Positions 47,294-60,300 of a DNA stretch of 64,000 bases are shown piece after piece (the first letter of the stretch is position 1; every line of letters starts with the position of its first letter). The notes under the pieces are model-generated. The model worked only from the letters and a program-made list of their open reading frames with translations, had not been told where the DNA came from and ran no database searches. The stretch is from Imbricaverruca yamaguchii. Taxonomy: Eukaryota > Arthropoda > Thecostraca > Neoverrucidae. The DNA lies in NCBI GenBank assembly GCA_034440575.1, contig JAOTOL010001615.1, positions 2,489,501 through 2,553,500 on the forward strand. Reading direction: 5' to 3'. Made by a program: the position numbers and the translations under genes.

Positions 47294-48279
47294 GCACTGC
47301 AAGCTGTCCTTGACGGCACGAAAACCATGAAGACCAGCTAGTCGTTTTCGTGTTCTTTAAAATTTCAAGATAGATACACTAACGTCCATGGGCACCAACA
47401 TTTTGGATTCCATTTGGTAAAATCCTGGATCCACCACTACTCATACAGGTGTGCTTGTGCTATTCCCCAGTATAATTGTACCTCTTAGCATGGAAAACAC
47501 CAACTTGAGCGCTTGGGAGTAGTTCCGGTTTACAGATGCAGAGGATATTTTGTCGTACTTCGACGGCTTGTCTGAAAGTGGAAGGATTCTTCATCGTCCG
47601 ATTTTCTTAGTGTTTCCCACGACTTTGCCAGCAAGATGTGACAAGAGACCATACACTGTACTTCATAATTGAATTAATAAACCCAGAAATTAGCATATTC
47701 CACTTTATTGCGTGTGGCGCTTCCTATATTATTCCTGCTTGGGGTAATTTACTCGTGGATTTCTAGCTGTGTAGTCGTACATGTGCGAAATAAATCCATG
47801 TAAGCTCCTCGCTTGGCCTTTCAAAACATCGGAGTCGGTAAAAACGTCCTGCCGGCTTGCCATTATATGCCAGTACTTAATCACAATTGTGAACCGGAAT
47901 CCACCCCCACCCACATATTCAAAATCTGTGGCGGCGCCTTCAAACTTACCAAAGCATTGAAGTTCTCGACACCATGTCTCTCCAGTCGCGGCCACGTGCG
48001 ATCCTCTGACACCGTCCAGCCGCGATCATCCGGGTCGCACCGGCTGGGCTCGTGCGACCAAGCTAGACCGTGCCTCTCTGGACCGATTTCGGCGGCAGTT
48101 CTCCGGCGGACTTCACGTCCAGATCGGACCGTCGGCGGCTCGGTCGGACTCGCAGTGCGGCTGGCCGGCCGTCAGGCTCCGCCCCTCCCCGTCGGCTGGT
48201 GCAGCTATCACGTACCACTTCCGGCCGGCCGCAGTCAGGCCGGTGCTGCCGAGGAAACTCCGGTGTCCGCTGGGTCCCC

Positions 48280-48370
48280 GGCTCGGGGCTCCCGACTCGG
48301 GGCTCCCGGCTCGGGGCTTCCGGCTCCGGGCTCCCGGCTCCGGGCTCCCGGCTCCGGGCTCCGGTCCGGC
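48280..48370. repeat. 15-bp GC-rich minisatellite
   Basis: About six units of GGCTCCCGGCTCCGG type. Confidence 0.85.
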
Positions 48371-48449
48371 CCTGCTTCGTCCGGACGCGAGTGACTGCGC
48401 GCTGAGCATCAGGCGATAATCACGAAGCGGGGTCCGTCACTGACCGCTG

Positions 48450-48910
48450 AACGCGCTCAGCCCGCTTCGGGTGCCAGCCAGTCCGACCGCTGAGCATCAG
48501 CCGGCCGTCACGAGGGGGCGTCAGCCACTGACCTCAGCGGTCAGCGCGCTCAGCCCGCTTCGGGTGCCAGCCAGTCCGACCGCTGAGCATCAGCCGGCCG
48601 TCACGAGGGCGTGCCACTGACCTCAGCGGTAGGCGCTCAGCCCACCTCGGGTGCCAGCCAGTCCGACCGCTGAGCATCAACCGGCCGTCACGAGGGGGCG
48701 TCAGCCACTGACCTCAGCGGTCAGCGCGCTCAGCCCACCTCGGGTGCCAGCCAGTCCGACCGCTGAGCATCAGCCGGCCGTCACGAGGGGGCGTCAGCCA
48801 CTGACCTCAGCGGTCAGCGCGCTCAGCCCACCTCGGGTGCCAGCCAGTCCGACCGCTGAGCATCAGCCGGCCGTCACGAGGGGGCGTCAGCCACTGACCG
48901 CTGAGCGCGC
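48450..48910. repeat. 93-bp minisatellite, about five units
   Basis: Units carry GTGCCAGCCAGTCCGACCGC, GAGCATCAGCCGGCCGTCAC and CAGCCACTGACC. Full units are 93 bp; the second lost a few bases. Confidence 0.9.
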
Positions 48911-49429
48911 TCAACCCGCCCCAGGTGCCGTCAGTCCGACCGACCTGGCAGCTTGCATCCGACGCCAGTCAATGGACGGGCTTCAGCTGGAGTCTGGCCA
49001 GAACGGACGCCGCCGGGCACGGGGCGGGCCAAAGGTCACCGCCGTCTGGCCGGCAGCCGCGCCGCCACATCAAGCAATGCCACGGTGCCGATCACGTGAC
49101 TCAGGCATAGCACGGACTGCCCAATACTGCATTAACGCTGAGGAGTGTCGGCTGCTGGGTGAATGGAATTGATTAAAAATAAGTCAAACGACGACGCCTC
49201 CATTTTCGTGTGAACTGTTGCAACCGGCATCGGCTATTGGTGAAACCGAAAACCCGAGCCAATGAGTGTTTGATCGGGCGGTGGCTGGGGCATCCCGGTA
49301 ACACCCGCAGGCCGGGCTTGTCCGCCATTGGCCACAGCCAGACCACGGTAATCTCCGTATATTCACGATAACCGGCACCAGGGACACGGTCGTGCTGGCC
49401 AGCAGGGATCGCGACCATATCACGGCGTC

Positions 49430-49930
49430 CGACGCTGCCAGCCGCGTGGCGTCGCCCGTCGACACCAGGGGACGCCACGTACACCGGCATCACACCAGGT
49501 GACGCTACCGGTACCGGCATCTCACGAGGGGACGCCACCTGCACCGGCATCACATGAGGGGACGCCACCTGAACCGGCATCACACCAGGGGATGCCACCT
49601 GCACCGGCATCACATGAGGGACCTGCACCGGCATCACGTGAGGGGACGCCACCTGCACCGGCATCACACGAGGGGACGCCACCTGCACCGGCATCACACG
49701 AGGGGACGCCACCTGCACCGGCATTACATGAGGGGACGCCACCTAAACCGGCAGCACACGAGGGGACGCCACCTGCAGCGGCATCACACGAGGGGACGCC
49801 ACCTGCACCGGCATTACATAAGGGGACACCACCGGTACCGGCATCACACGAGGGGACGCCACCTGCACAGACATCTCACGAGGGGATGCCACCCCCACCG
49901 GCATCTCAAAGACACCGGAGGGCGCTTCCG
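49430..49930. repeat. 30-bp minisatellite, about 16 units
   Basis: Unit ACGCCACCTGCACCGGCATC plus ACACGAGGGG. On the minus strand each unit contains GCCGGTGCAG|GTGG, an acceptor-like sequence. I found no certain exon next to it; the minus frame at 49465-49184 is open but unrecognised. Confidence 0.9.
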
Positions 49931-50059
49931 ACACCGGTATCATGTGGCCACACGAGGGGGCGCTTCAATCACCGGTGTCACACGACCACAGCTGGAGTCG
50001 CCGACTGAACCGTTGACGTGGCTCAGTAGAGATGCTGATTATTCTCGTAACGCAAGCTA

Positions 50060-51130
50060 ACCGCCGCCTGCTAGTCGAATATTATGTGTTCACAGGTACA
50101 CAACGATATATCCTTGCACAAGTAATGTGTATTTTATTTTTAACAAAAAACAGGAGGAACCGACATATCGTGCAACATGCCTGAACACATATAGAGCCAC
50201 TCGCGGGGAAGACCTCTGGTTTGCCACATAAGTGCAATTTTATACCCAGCAATATTCCACAGCACAACGTATCGATTTCCAAGTCATTTTCACTCGCACA
50301 CCACCGACATTTGAGACTGTTGACTGGTACTTCAGAACAAAGTGCCCAAAGCAGAACATAAATCAGGGGCAAAGAGCGTCAACGGCAGCTTCATGGTGTT
50401 TCAGCTAAGGGGCGCCGCCCGCCGGTCGTTCCCACACGACTGTACAGCCGGATCGGCTCAGTCCACCCCCAGGTGATCAGCTCCACACTAGCCCCACTCA
50501 CACCTTACTCCCACTCCGAAACGTATGTACGAGGACATCGCTGGGGTCCACCGCTAAGGTTCCTGGAGTTCGGGTTGACCTGTTACTTTTTTCTCGAAGT
50601 CCGATCCTGCCTGGACAACTGGGATCATAATGATGCATATCTAAGCCTCATGTTCAGAAATTATATGCACTAGTAGCTCACACAGATTAACAATGCCACG
50701 ACAGTTGACGAATACGAATAACCTAGCGATATGCGTTCGTCAAAACAGTTGCAATATTCGTTTGTATGCATGCAAGGTGCACAATGAAAATAACGATTAT
50801 TTTCAGCATTTCCTTGTGGTTAAAAAAGAAGGCGCACGTAGACGGTTACCATCTTACTCCTCACACCCGAAAACCGTTACTACGCCCCTGGAGTTGGACC
50901 ACACCTGGAAACTGAAGGTGGGGACGCCCTTGCGCATGCAGCACATCATACAAATCACCGTCACGCCTCGGCCATGGCCGCCGTCACCGCAGTGGCCCGG
51001 CCACGTCTACTGCTGCTGCTGCTGCTGGCGCCAGTTGTCCCCAGACTTCCCCAGACGTCCGCGCCCTCCGCACCGCGTCTCCTGCCACACGCGCTCACCG
51101 AGGGCGCTCCGTGCGGAGCGCGGGCGGCCA
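50060..51130. other. Downstream region of the EEPD1-like gene
   Basis: Probably the 3' UTR and flank of the minus-strand gene. (CTG)n lies at 51010-51026, and AATAAAA on the minus strand occurs near 50135. No other gene seen. Confidence 0.4.
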
Positions 51131-51131
51131 A

Positions 51132-51376
51132 TCAGCTGACTTGCAGCGCGGCTCCGTTCGGCGCCGCCAGTGCTGCCATCTCGCGGCGGTGCAGCTCCTC
51201 GTGGCGGCGGTACTCGAGCTGCAGCGCCGCCACGCCGCCGCCGACGTCGCCGCCGCTGACCGGCGCCGAGAACATCTCGCACCAGACGGGGCAGTGCGCG
51301 CTGGCCACGCCGCCCCACCGCCAGCCGTGCGGGATGGCCAGGTGCGACAGGCCGCAGCGCACCACCGAGTAGTGAC
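51132..51376 (-). CDS. EEPD1: EEPD1-like last exon
   Basis: Acceptor GGTTGGCAG|GT. Encodes HYSVVRCGLSHLAIPHGWRW, GGVASAHCPV and a C-terminal helix-prone tail (YRRHEELHRREMAAL), with TGA at 51132-51134. The histidine of the active-site SxH is present. Confidence 0.88.
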
Positions 51377-54300
51377 CTGCCAACCGGACAGGTCCGCTCA
51401 GGTCAGGCGCACGCCGTGAACTCGTTCCCGGTGCGTCCCGAAGTCGAACTGTGTTAAAGACGAGGTCGATCCAGGGCAACTGAATCGAGATCAGGCTAGT
51501 TCGACTGGGAGTAGAATCACACTAAGCCAGCCGAACTGAAGCAGGGTCGAGGTCGGCTGAAGCAAAGTGGATACACAGGCGAGGTGGGGTAAGTCGAACT
51601 TGGATGGACATAAAATTAAAAGGGCTGTATTTGGGCATCAATAATGCCAGAGTGACCATGATTAAATAATAAAAACCAGACATGTAGTGGACAGAGCAGC
51701 ATAAAATGGCATGCTCATATCGACTGCATAGGGAGGAGCAATCATCGCTATGTCCCACCCGATGGCTGCGCCGTCGGAGGTGGCTGAACAAACAAGTGCT
51801 CCAATTGGAATGCATAGTGATAGACTCGCACCATGGTAAAGACACGAGGCGCACGTAATACGTGAGGCATAGGCACCGAGAGCATAACTATGGGGCCTAA
51901 TCGACACTCCTAACTCTTACTACAACTCGCATACATTTAATACATGGGTGAAAACCGACGGTGAAAGAACATTTGTTTCGTTCTTTATAACAAGTGAAGC
52001 GTAAACATTTGAGAACCGAGACCTCCGTCTTATAACAGCCATACACTTCACCAGCAATGTCACAAAAAATAACACATTTCACGCATCGCAACCATCCAGA
52101 GATACGTAAAATACGAAAAGTTGAAGCAGGCGCGACATAGATGAACGTGATGCTGCCACTACCAAGCGGCGATCTCTCACCAGTGAAGGAGGCCTCCGTG
52201 TGCTCAGTCATCCAGATGTTGGAGTAGTATCCGGCCTCGGCTAAGGCGCCCGTCGCGCTGGTGGTCACGCCCTCGGGCACCACCGGGTGGAACCGATGTC
52301 GCCGCAGCACCTCGAACGCTGGCGACAGATGGCCGCCGGTCAAATGCTGGTCAGAGGTCGGCCGGCTGGCCCACGAGGTCGGCCGGCTGGCCCACGAGGT
52401 CGGCCGGCTGGCCCACGAGGTCGGCCGGCTGGCCCACGAGGTCGGCCGGCTGGCCCACGAGGTCGGCCGGCTGGCCCACGAGGTCGGCCGGCTGGCCCAC
52501 GAGGTCGGCCGGCTGGCCCACGAGGTCGGCCGGCTGGCCCACGAGGTCGGCCGGCTGGTTGTTGGCTCTTAGATATGACTGTCAAATGGCGTGGGTTGCA
52601 TGATTGACTGATGTCAAATTATGTGTGTCACGCCACGTGTGCATGAGTGACATTTCCTATTGTTTCACGGGGACGACAGCTCCATAACTTCCAGGTGCTC
52701 TAACGTTAGTCCTAGGCGTTCCGTCTAAAGATGTGGTCTAACATGCCCCTGCCATCGCAACTTTGTGTTTTTGTTGTCCTCTGAAAACCGAAGTATGCGC
52801 ATAGATGTGCATGTGTGTCCGGACGATGCTATGGACGTCGCTCGGTGATCCGATATATCAATGGCTGATTGGCAATCTGCCCTCGAATTGCAGAACTTCG
52901 CATGCTTGGCATTGTCAGCCTTTAGAGGCGGAAGCAGTCAGCCGGTTTTAGGTTCGCTTTTTTTTGTGGGGGGGGGGAATAAAATCACCAATATAAACTT
53001 ATTGAATTTGGATAGCTTACTACCTTAGCTTGACGTGAGGAAATATCTATCATACACGCATTCACAATGTTTCCAACATTTTCAGAGATCGCAAATAAGG
53101 GCCAAATTGACTTGAAATAAAGCCATGTTGAGGGGTGGGGTATCCGTTGGTTCTCATCTTGGATCTGCCTCTACCAGCTTTCTTCCCATCTGCTCATATA
53201 ATGCTGTTTGCGACACTAGCTTTGCATGCAATTTCAACCTGCCGCTTCTAAGGACTCAAAATCAGCAAAATCCATACAATATAGCTTTGAGCTCATGGAA
53301 AAAATAGGTGTGCTTAATGATATCTGATCGAACAGTTGTTATAATTGGACTTGTGAGATGTTGAGTGGTTCCAGAGTATTTCAATTGTATCTCAGGACCA
53401 TGCAACCGGCATTCGGATAATCTGGGATATTCTGATATCCAGATATGCCTGAATACTTGCCTAGATCATCTGGAGGTCTACTGAAGTCTCCGACCACCAG
53501 AATGTCCTGCTCGTCTCGCAGCATCTTCCCCAGCGCCGCCTCTATGGCCTCCAGTGGAGCTGTAGCGCAATGTAATGTTGGATCGTCGTTCACAGATGGC
53601 GGGCAAGTCGGCCAGCGGAGACGAACGGCAATCACCGAGAAGTGGAATTTGTCCACCTGTATGGTAAGCAGACTCGTAAACGATGGTAGGCCAGCCGGTG
53701 TACACGTTCAGGTTCACACGTTCTGGTGGACCGGACAAGCGGTGGTACCGAGATTGCCTTGTTACGGTAAGGCGGCGACCCATATGCAATGCGTTTATAT
53801 GCAATGCAAACAAGGTCAAAGGTGAGCTCGTCCAAAGTTGGCGGGTCTTCTGCGCCCTGGTTCACGCGCCCTTGCGTTCATCCAACCATAGCTTTGACGA
53901 CGGCAGCAGTGAACACTTGTCGAGCCAACCCACATTCGCTCAAGTGCGCCAGCAGTGCCGGCAGCTTCGAAACGTTGGCTTCAAGTGCCTCAGCCCGGTG
54001 TTTTAGGGCTCTGCACCTCCTGCTCCTGCTAAATTATCACATGCACCAGAAATGGTGCTCGAGTGAGCATCCACGCTAGAGCAGTTCTACTGAACTCACA
54101 TGCAAACTGGAATACCATAAGTCGTTGCTGAGCTATTGCCATCTGTAAACTCACCAACAGGAAATATTTAGCGTGACGACTGGGCTCATTACAGCCTACG
54201 AATTTCAACCAGACGGAAAATACCATAATATTACTGCCACGTGCCTTTATCAATGCAGAACCAAAGGAATTATTTATTTGGTTGGCTGCTCCTTTGAACT

Positions 54301-57300
54301 TCAGCACGCATCGACGAAAACCATGGATTTTATTTTAATTTAAAGAGGTGGCAGGGATAAACTGAGTAGCATGAGATGGCATGAGCCCTACCATCAGATG
54401 GCGTATTCACGAAATTAACATGCAGACCACTTCAATTTCCTCATCCTAGCTGCTTGCCGATCTGCCCTACGCGACGTCCATGTAGCGGCGACGTGCCGTG
54501 GGGCGGACTCACCTTGAACTTGCCGACGTAGGGGGCCATGACTCCCGCCTGGTCACCCTCGGCGCGCACCAGCGTCTGCTCCAGCAGCTGGACGCCCTTG
54601 CTGACGTCGTAGAGGAAGCCACAGCGGTCGCCGCCGCTGGCCGGTTCCGACACGGACCAGCGCCAGGCGCCGCGCCAGCCCTGCCAGTTCTTCACCTTGT
54701 GCAGTGTGGGCGAGTTCAGCTCGGAGCAGATCTGACGGTCACGTGAGTATGGTCAGCGTGCTGGACGGTCGTCATGGTCGTCAGGGTCGTCAGGGTAGCC
54801 ATCGTAGTCAGCGTCGTCAGCGTCGTCAGCGTCGGCAGCGTCGTCAGCGTCGTCAGGGTCGTCAGGGTCATCAGCGTCGTCAGCGTCGTCAGCGTCGTCA
54901 GCGTCGTCAGAGTCGTCAGAGTCGTCAGAGTCGTCAGGGTCGTCAGAGTCGTCAGCGTCGGCTGCGTCGTCAGCGTCGTCAGAGGCGTCAGCGTCGTCAG
55001 CGTCGTCAGAGGCGTCAGCGTCGTCAGCGTCGTCAGAGTCGTCAGAGTCGGCAGGGTCGTCAGCGTCGGCAGCAACACGGTGACGGCTCCCGCTACGTCA
55101 GCGGCAGATAAATGACTGAAACTGAAGTCTTGGTTGGTTTTTGGTTTTACGACACATCGACCGTTGAGTCATGCAGCGTCGCCAATCTGTCACGCCGATT
55201 GGCCGCGGGCGAAGAGTAGCGACAGGTGAGACTCGAACCCACAACTTTTCGATTGTGGCACGGGCAACTTACCCCTAGACTACTCGTCCCCGGAATTGAA
55301 GTCGCTCTCCCTCCTGACGTCCAACGTGTGCATCATCAGGGGCAGGGCAGGGGTATAGTGTCTCCAGAATATTTCGAACACACGATGCACACGCCAATAT
55401 TTGGGACCCCGTACAGTGTTTTTCAATTAATTTCCTTCTAGATGTCAAAAAGACAACGACATGCATGCCTCACTCACTGGATTGCCCCCCGTCAAGTTGC
55501 ATTGATTGATTGATTGATTGATCAATTAGTCGGGCTCAGGGGCGCATCAACTCCTCGTCAAGTTTGAAAGAAAGAACATAACCACGTTGCCGGGAATAAC
55601 ATGTCGAAGCCCACAAAGCATGCAACAGCGGCTGAACGACCAGTATTGTTTCGTCTTCATGCCCCAGCTGTATAAGGAGATGGTGGTGGTGGTAGATTGG
55701 AGTTTAGGGGCGCGTCGACATCTAGGGTCATTTTGCGCCCATCTGTATAAGGAGAGATGGAATATGTTTTACGGGGAATGGCCGTATAACAGCTCACATT
55801 TCCCAGTCCTCAAGTTACGCCCCCATACAGGTACTGCACAGTTACACAACTCCAGTCGGCGTGGTGCCAGGAAAAGGCATGATACCAGGAACGGCGTGCT
55901 ACCAGGACAGCCAATTCTCCGATACGGAAATAGCCAGTGGGCATGTCGCTCGGGTGAACTAAAGGGTACAACTGACGAATTTGGACATTCTGCACCTTAG
56001 GCATTCTGCCGTATCATGTTGTTCATGGATGTTAGACATTCTGACGGGCGAAGATCATGGCCGATTGAACATACCGACCCTGTGCCGCTTCGGGACTTTG
56101 TTGAGCTGGGGCACATGAACGCTTCGGTCGCTTCGGAACTCATAGTAGTCACATTCGTATTTGTACCACATGCGTCATCAATATAAAATTACCCTAAAAC
56201 ATTTAGTCAAATTCAAACTAATTATCATCCTAGCGGACGGGAAGAAACAAGGCAGAACAAAACTGAAAATGAAGCACGATACCTTGTAACAATGGACCGA
56301 AACCATTGCGGTGACGCCCAAATCGGTCAGGGAGCGAAATATATTCAGGTGAAGGCTGCTAACCTACTTTTTGGCGCTTTATCTGCTCCGGTAGGCGAGG
56401 TAGTTCCACGCTGTTGGAAAATAGGGGACGCTGTCCCCGCTCCCTATCTTGGCCACGCCTACGGATGTGGCCCAGCCAATGTCAGAGGTAAGCGTCCATC
56501 AACAACTCGTTTTAAATTCACTGATGTCGGACGATCACAAGAAACAACAGCTACTCTAGGACTGACACGTCTGGCCATCACTACGTTTACACTCTCCTAC
56601 GACTGAGAATATGTTTTGTCACTTCCCTCCGGGAACGTCCCAGCGAGAATGTCGCTTCTCGCGGTCACCCGGGTGGTAAACTTGTGACTTTGCCAGAAGC
56701 ATTCGGCAGGTGCACATAACTTGTTCAGCATTCCAGTGGCAGATGTCTTGCCCAGTGTATCCAGGCGGCATGCCTCACCTTCCCGAGAGCATTCGAGTGA
56801 CAGATGTCTTGCCCTGTGTATCCAGACGACATACCTCACCTTCCAGACAGCATTCGAGTGGCAGATGTCGAGTGCATCCGTGAGGCAGACCTCACCTTCC
56901 CTAGCGCGTCCGGATGGAATAGCTCTTGGACGGCAACTAGACCGAGGCCGGCCTCCAGGATGGTCCGGCACACCACCTCCAGCACGCCAGGGTTGGCCAC
57001 CTTGTCCGCGCTCAGCCGCTCCAGGTTCCAGGTGGCTAGCCGGAACACGGGCCGGCCTCCGCGCTGACTCATGAATACCTGCCGGCACCGCGAGAGGTCA
57101 CAGGTGGCGGTCAGCGGCCACAACTCCTGCCGGCACCGCAAGAGGTCACAGGTGGCGGTCAGCGGACAGAACACCTGCCGGCACCGCGAGAGGTCACAGG
57201 TGGCGGTCAGCGGCCACAACTCCTGCCGGCACCGCGAGGGGTCACAGGTGGCGGTCAGCGGACAGAACACCTGCCGGCACCGCGAGAGGTCACAGGTGGC

Positions 57301-60300
57301 GGTCAGCGGCCACAACTCCTGCCGGCACCGCGAGAGGTCACAGGTGGCGGTCAGCGGCCACAACTCCTGCCGGCACCGCGAGAGGTCACAGGTGGCGGTC
57401 AGCGGCCAGAACACCTGCCGGCACCACGAGAGGTCACAGGTGGCGGTCAGCGGCCACAACTCCTGCCGGCACCGCCAGAGGTCACAGGTGGCGGTCAGCG
57501 GACAGAACACCTGCCGGCACCGCGAGAGGTCACAGGTGGCGGTCAGCGGCCACAACTCCTGCCGGCACCGCCAGAGGTCACAGGTGGCGGTCAGCGGACA
57601 GAACACCTGCCGGCACCGCGAGAGGTCACAGGTGGCGGTCAGCGGCCACAACTCCTGCCGGCACCGCCAGAGGTCACAGGTGGCGGTCAGCGGACAGAAC
57701 ACCTGCCGGCACCGCGAGAGGTCACAGGTGGCGGTCACCGGCCACAACTCCTGCCGACACCACGAGAGGTCACAGGTGACGGTCAGCGGCCACAACACCT
57801 GCCGACACCACGAGAGGTCACAGGTGGCGGTCAGCGGCCACAACTCCTGCCGACACCACGAGAGGTCACAGGTGGCGGTCAGCGGCCACAACTCCTGCCG
57901 GCACCGCGAGAGGTCACAGGTGGCGGTCAGCGGCCACAACTCCTGCCGGCGCCGCGAGGGGTCACAAGTCGCGGCGAAAGTCACGGATCGCTGTCGGCGG
58001 CCAACCATGACAGGTGTGCTGACCAGCGGAGACATCCAGTCGTCTGGCCCCTGGAGGAATGGTCGATTGCTAGCTAAGGGACAGCTAGGTGACCCAGCTA
58101 GGAAGTTGGGAGAGAGCGGATTCGGTGAACGTCGTTGACACCCAATAGGAAGTGTAGTTGAGCAGGCCATCGAGTAAGTGCGCACTCCGGGTACCTGTGT
58201 CCACGATGGTAGACACTGTAGCTGTTGGCCTTTTGGACTTTTGCGACTTTTGAACCACGACAGAGTAGTTCAGGAGAAAAACTGTTACACAAGTGAATGA
58301 ATGCTAAAATGAAGAGACTGCTGGCTCTAACTAAGAAAGCTACAGTTGATATACTGTATCGCACCGTAAATCGCACATGAGAGTCGCGAGTGAGCGAAAA
58401 TACCGCCGAGAGCAGCTTTCCTGGAACAAAAACTAAAAGCTGCACCTGAATGGTGGCAATAATAATCGCTTCGCGAAGAGCATTGGAATAATGCTCCAAT
58501 GATTTTTATATCGGTCGATATAAGAATTAACGGATCGCATCAGAGTGTTAATGAAGATATTATAACACGAAATGCTGCAACAAAAAGTATATTGCTACTT
58601 CATAAACACGATGGTCGATCAACGCAGATCAAACGGATTTTTAAGCCACATACACCACTGTTGACCTTTGTAATGGCTGACAGATATGTGCCGCATCAGC
58701 AATGAATCCGACTGAGTCAGTCATCAAGTGCTCTTGATGGAACGCTTGATGCAGAAAACATGAAGGTTGTGTTCAACATATGCGGTTCCACGTGTAGCAC
58801 GGCGTGGCACAGCCACACGGTTGTCACGCAAGAGACCAGCTAGTTGGAAGATCCAGCCACGGATTACGGGCAAGCCAAGCCAGTTTAAGAGGGATCGAAT
58901 ACCTTCAGGCGATAAAAATGAACAAACTTTTCGCAGAACTAAGCTATACTCACTTTTGGTTTAACAATAGCATTAAGTGTTTTACGGCTGGTGTTCAGAT
59001 TTCAAGAGAATCAACGATTTCGATACGAAATTTCTCACATTAGGGGCCAATCATTGCAGACACCAGTCCTGGGTCATCAGCGATTATGCCGCCGACAAAA
59101 CCCGAGCAGCTTCGCGTCTGCAACAGCCAAGGCGCACCACAGTTCGCAATCGGCCGCTTTCCAATGCCGGAGTACATGCCATCAGGGGCAGAACTTTGAT
59201 TCTCACCGGGAATACATGCATTTTGAATTGACTGGCACAGACACCATTCCCAGTGCATGGGTCATATAATGAGAAGGCCATTCCGTACATTTTTTTAAAT
59301 CACATTTTTGCCCATACTCATATCAAGCACCGCAGCTCATTCGTGTTACCTATGTTGATATTGCTTTCGAAGGGTGGTATTTTGAATACATTATCATAAA
59401 AATGTTCATAGAAAATGAGGGATGCCAACCATGCCGCATTGGAAGAACTAAGATGGTATATCATCGATGACAACTGGTGGAGGGATTGGCTCGGTGGACG
59501 CTTCCAGACGGTGAGAGGCGGATTGACAACCACTGATGAAGAGACTAGCTCGGTGGACATTTCCAGACTGCGAGGGTGTGATGGAGTCCATACCGATGAA
59601 GCACGAAACTGCATAGGATTCGGCTCATGGTCCTGCTTACCAACGATTTTATATCGCATATCATACACGGAAAACACTATGTATGTAGATGACACGCACT
59701 TTCTTGATACAGAAACTCCCGACGACCTGATCCTTTTCACATTTCGCATAGACACTACAGTTTGTTAATCAATACAGTCAATATATATATAGGCTATACA
59801 ATATAGTATGTGACAACCGAATTATTTAATTCAAAACAGCCTCAGAATTAACCCTACAACAAAATTCCTTACCGTCACATCTCAAAACCGAAACATACTG
59901 TTGGAAAAATTGACCTTGGTGAGCATGCCCTAAGTCCAGTCCTGGAAACCAAAGCACTAGGCGTATTTTGAACTCAATCTTTACCTGGAAGCACCATGGT
60001 ACACCATGGCAATCACTGCGAAACTATGCAACTTTGTTCCGGTAGGTCTACGAAAATTACGACATGAGTCACCACGAATTATGAGTGTTACTTATAGAAA
60101 CCGTAGCATTTTCTACCATTCGACACTGCGCGTTCATTTGCTAATCAGCGCCACACAGAAGTGCCAAGTACAAAAGACAATGAATTCTGCCGTACTGGTC
60201 GTTGATGGGTTAACACGTCTCTGCCGTCTCTGCCGCTATTGCCCAGCTGGGATGGCCTCAATTGAAGATCTGATTGGCAGTGCTGACGTGGCAGCCATGA

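Larger units (their letters stand above)
47950..49100 (-). promoter_or_regulatory. CpG-rich region with possible 5' UTR exon of the MARVEL gene
   Basis: GC- and CpG-rich over about 1.1 kb, unlike the AT-rich flanks. On the minus strand a strong donor (GCTTTG|GTAAGT) lies at 47950. It suits a non-coding first exon spliced to 43470. An ATG in that exon (GACATGG, about 47975) would not join the MARVEL frame in phase, so the main start is placed in the next exon. The link between the two is inferred. Confidence 0.4.

Noticed and set aside
47729..47995. 88-residue minus frame as a coding first exon
   Set aside because: It reads through the GTAAGT donor at 47950 and has an in-frame stop upstream without an ATG. 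A non-coding exon fits better.
49173..50060. Pro/Ala/His-rich proteins around the 30-bp array
   Set aside because: Open in several frames on both strands because of the 30-bp unit. No domain outside the repeat.
51007..51479. Plus-strand frames opposite the last EEPD1 exon
   Set aside because: GC-rich antisense shadows; the minus frame has the family motifs.
54704..55115. Basic Arg/Gln or Thr/Leu repeat proteins
   Set aside because: Reading frames of the 9-bp array; no start context or domain.
57071..58138. 355-residue plus-strand frame
   Set aside because: Created by the 48-bp repeat, whose unit is a multiple of three and lacks stops on both strands. The minus frame is the one linked to an exon.
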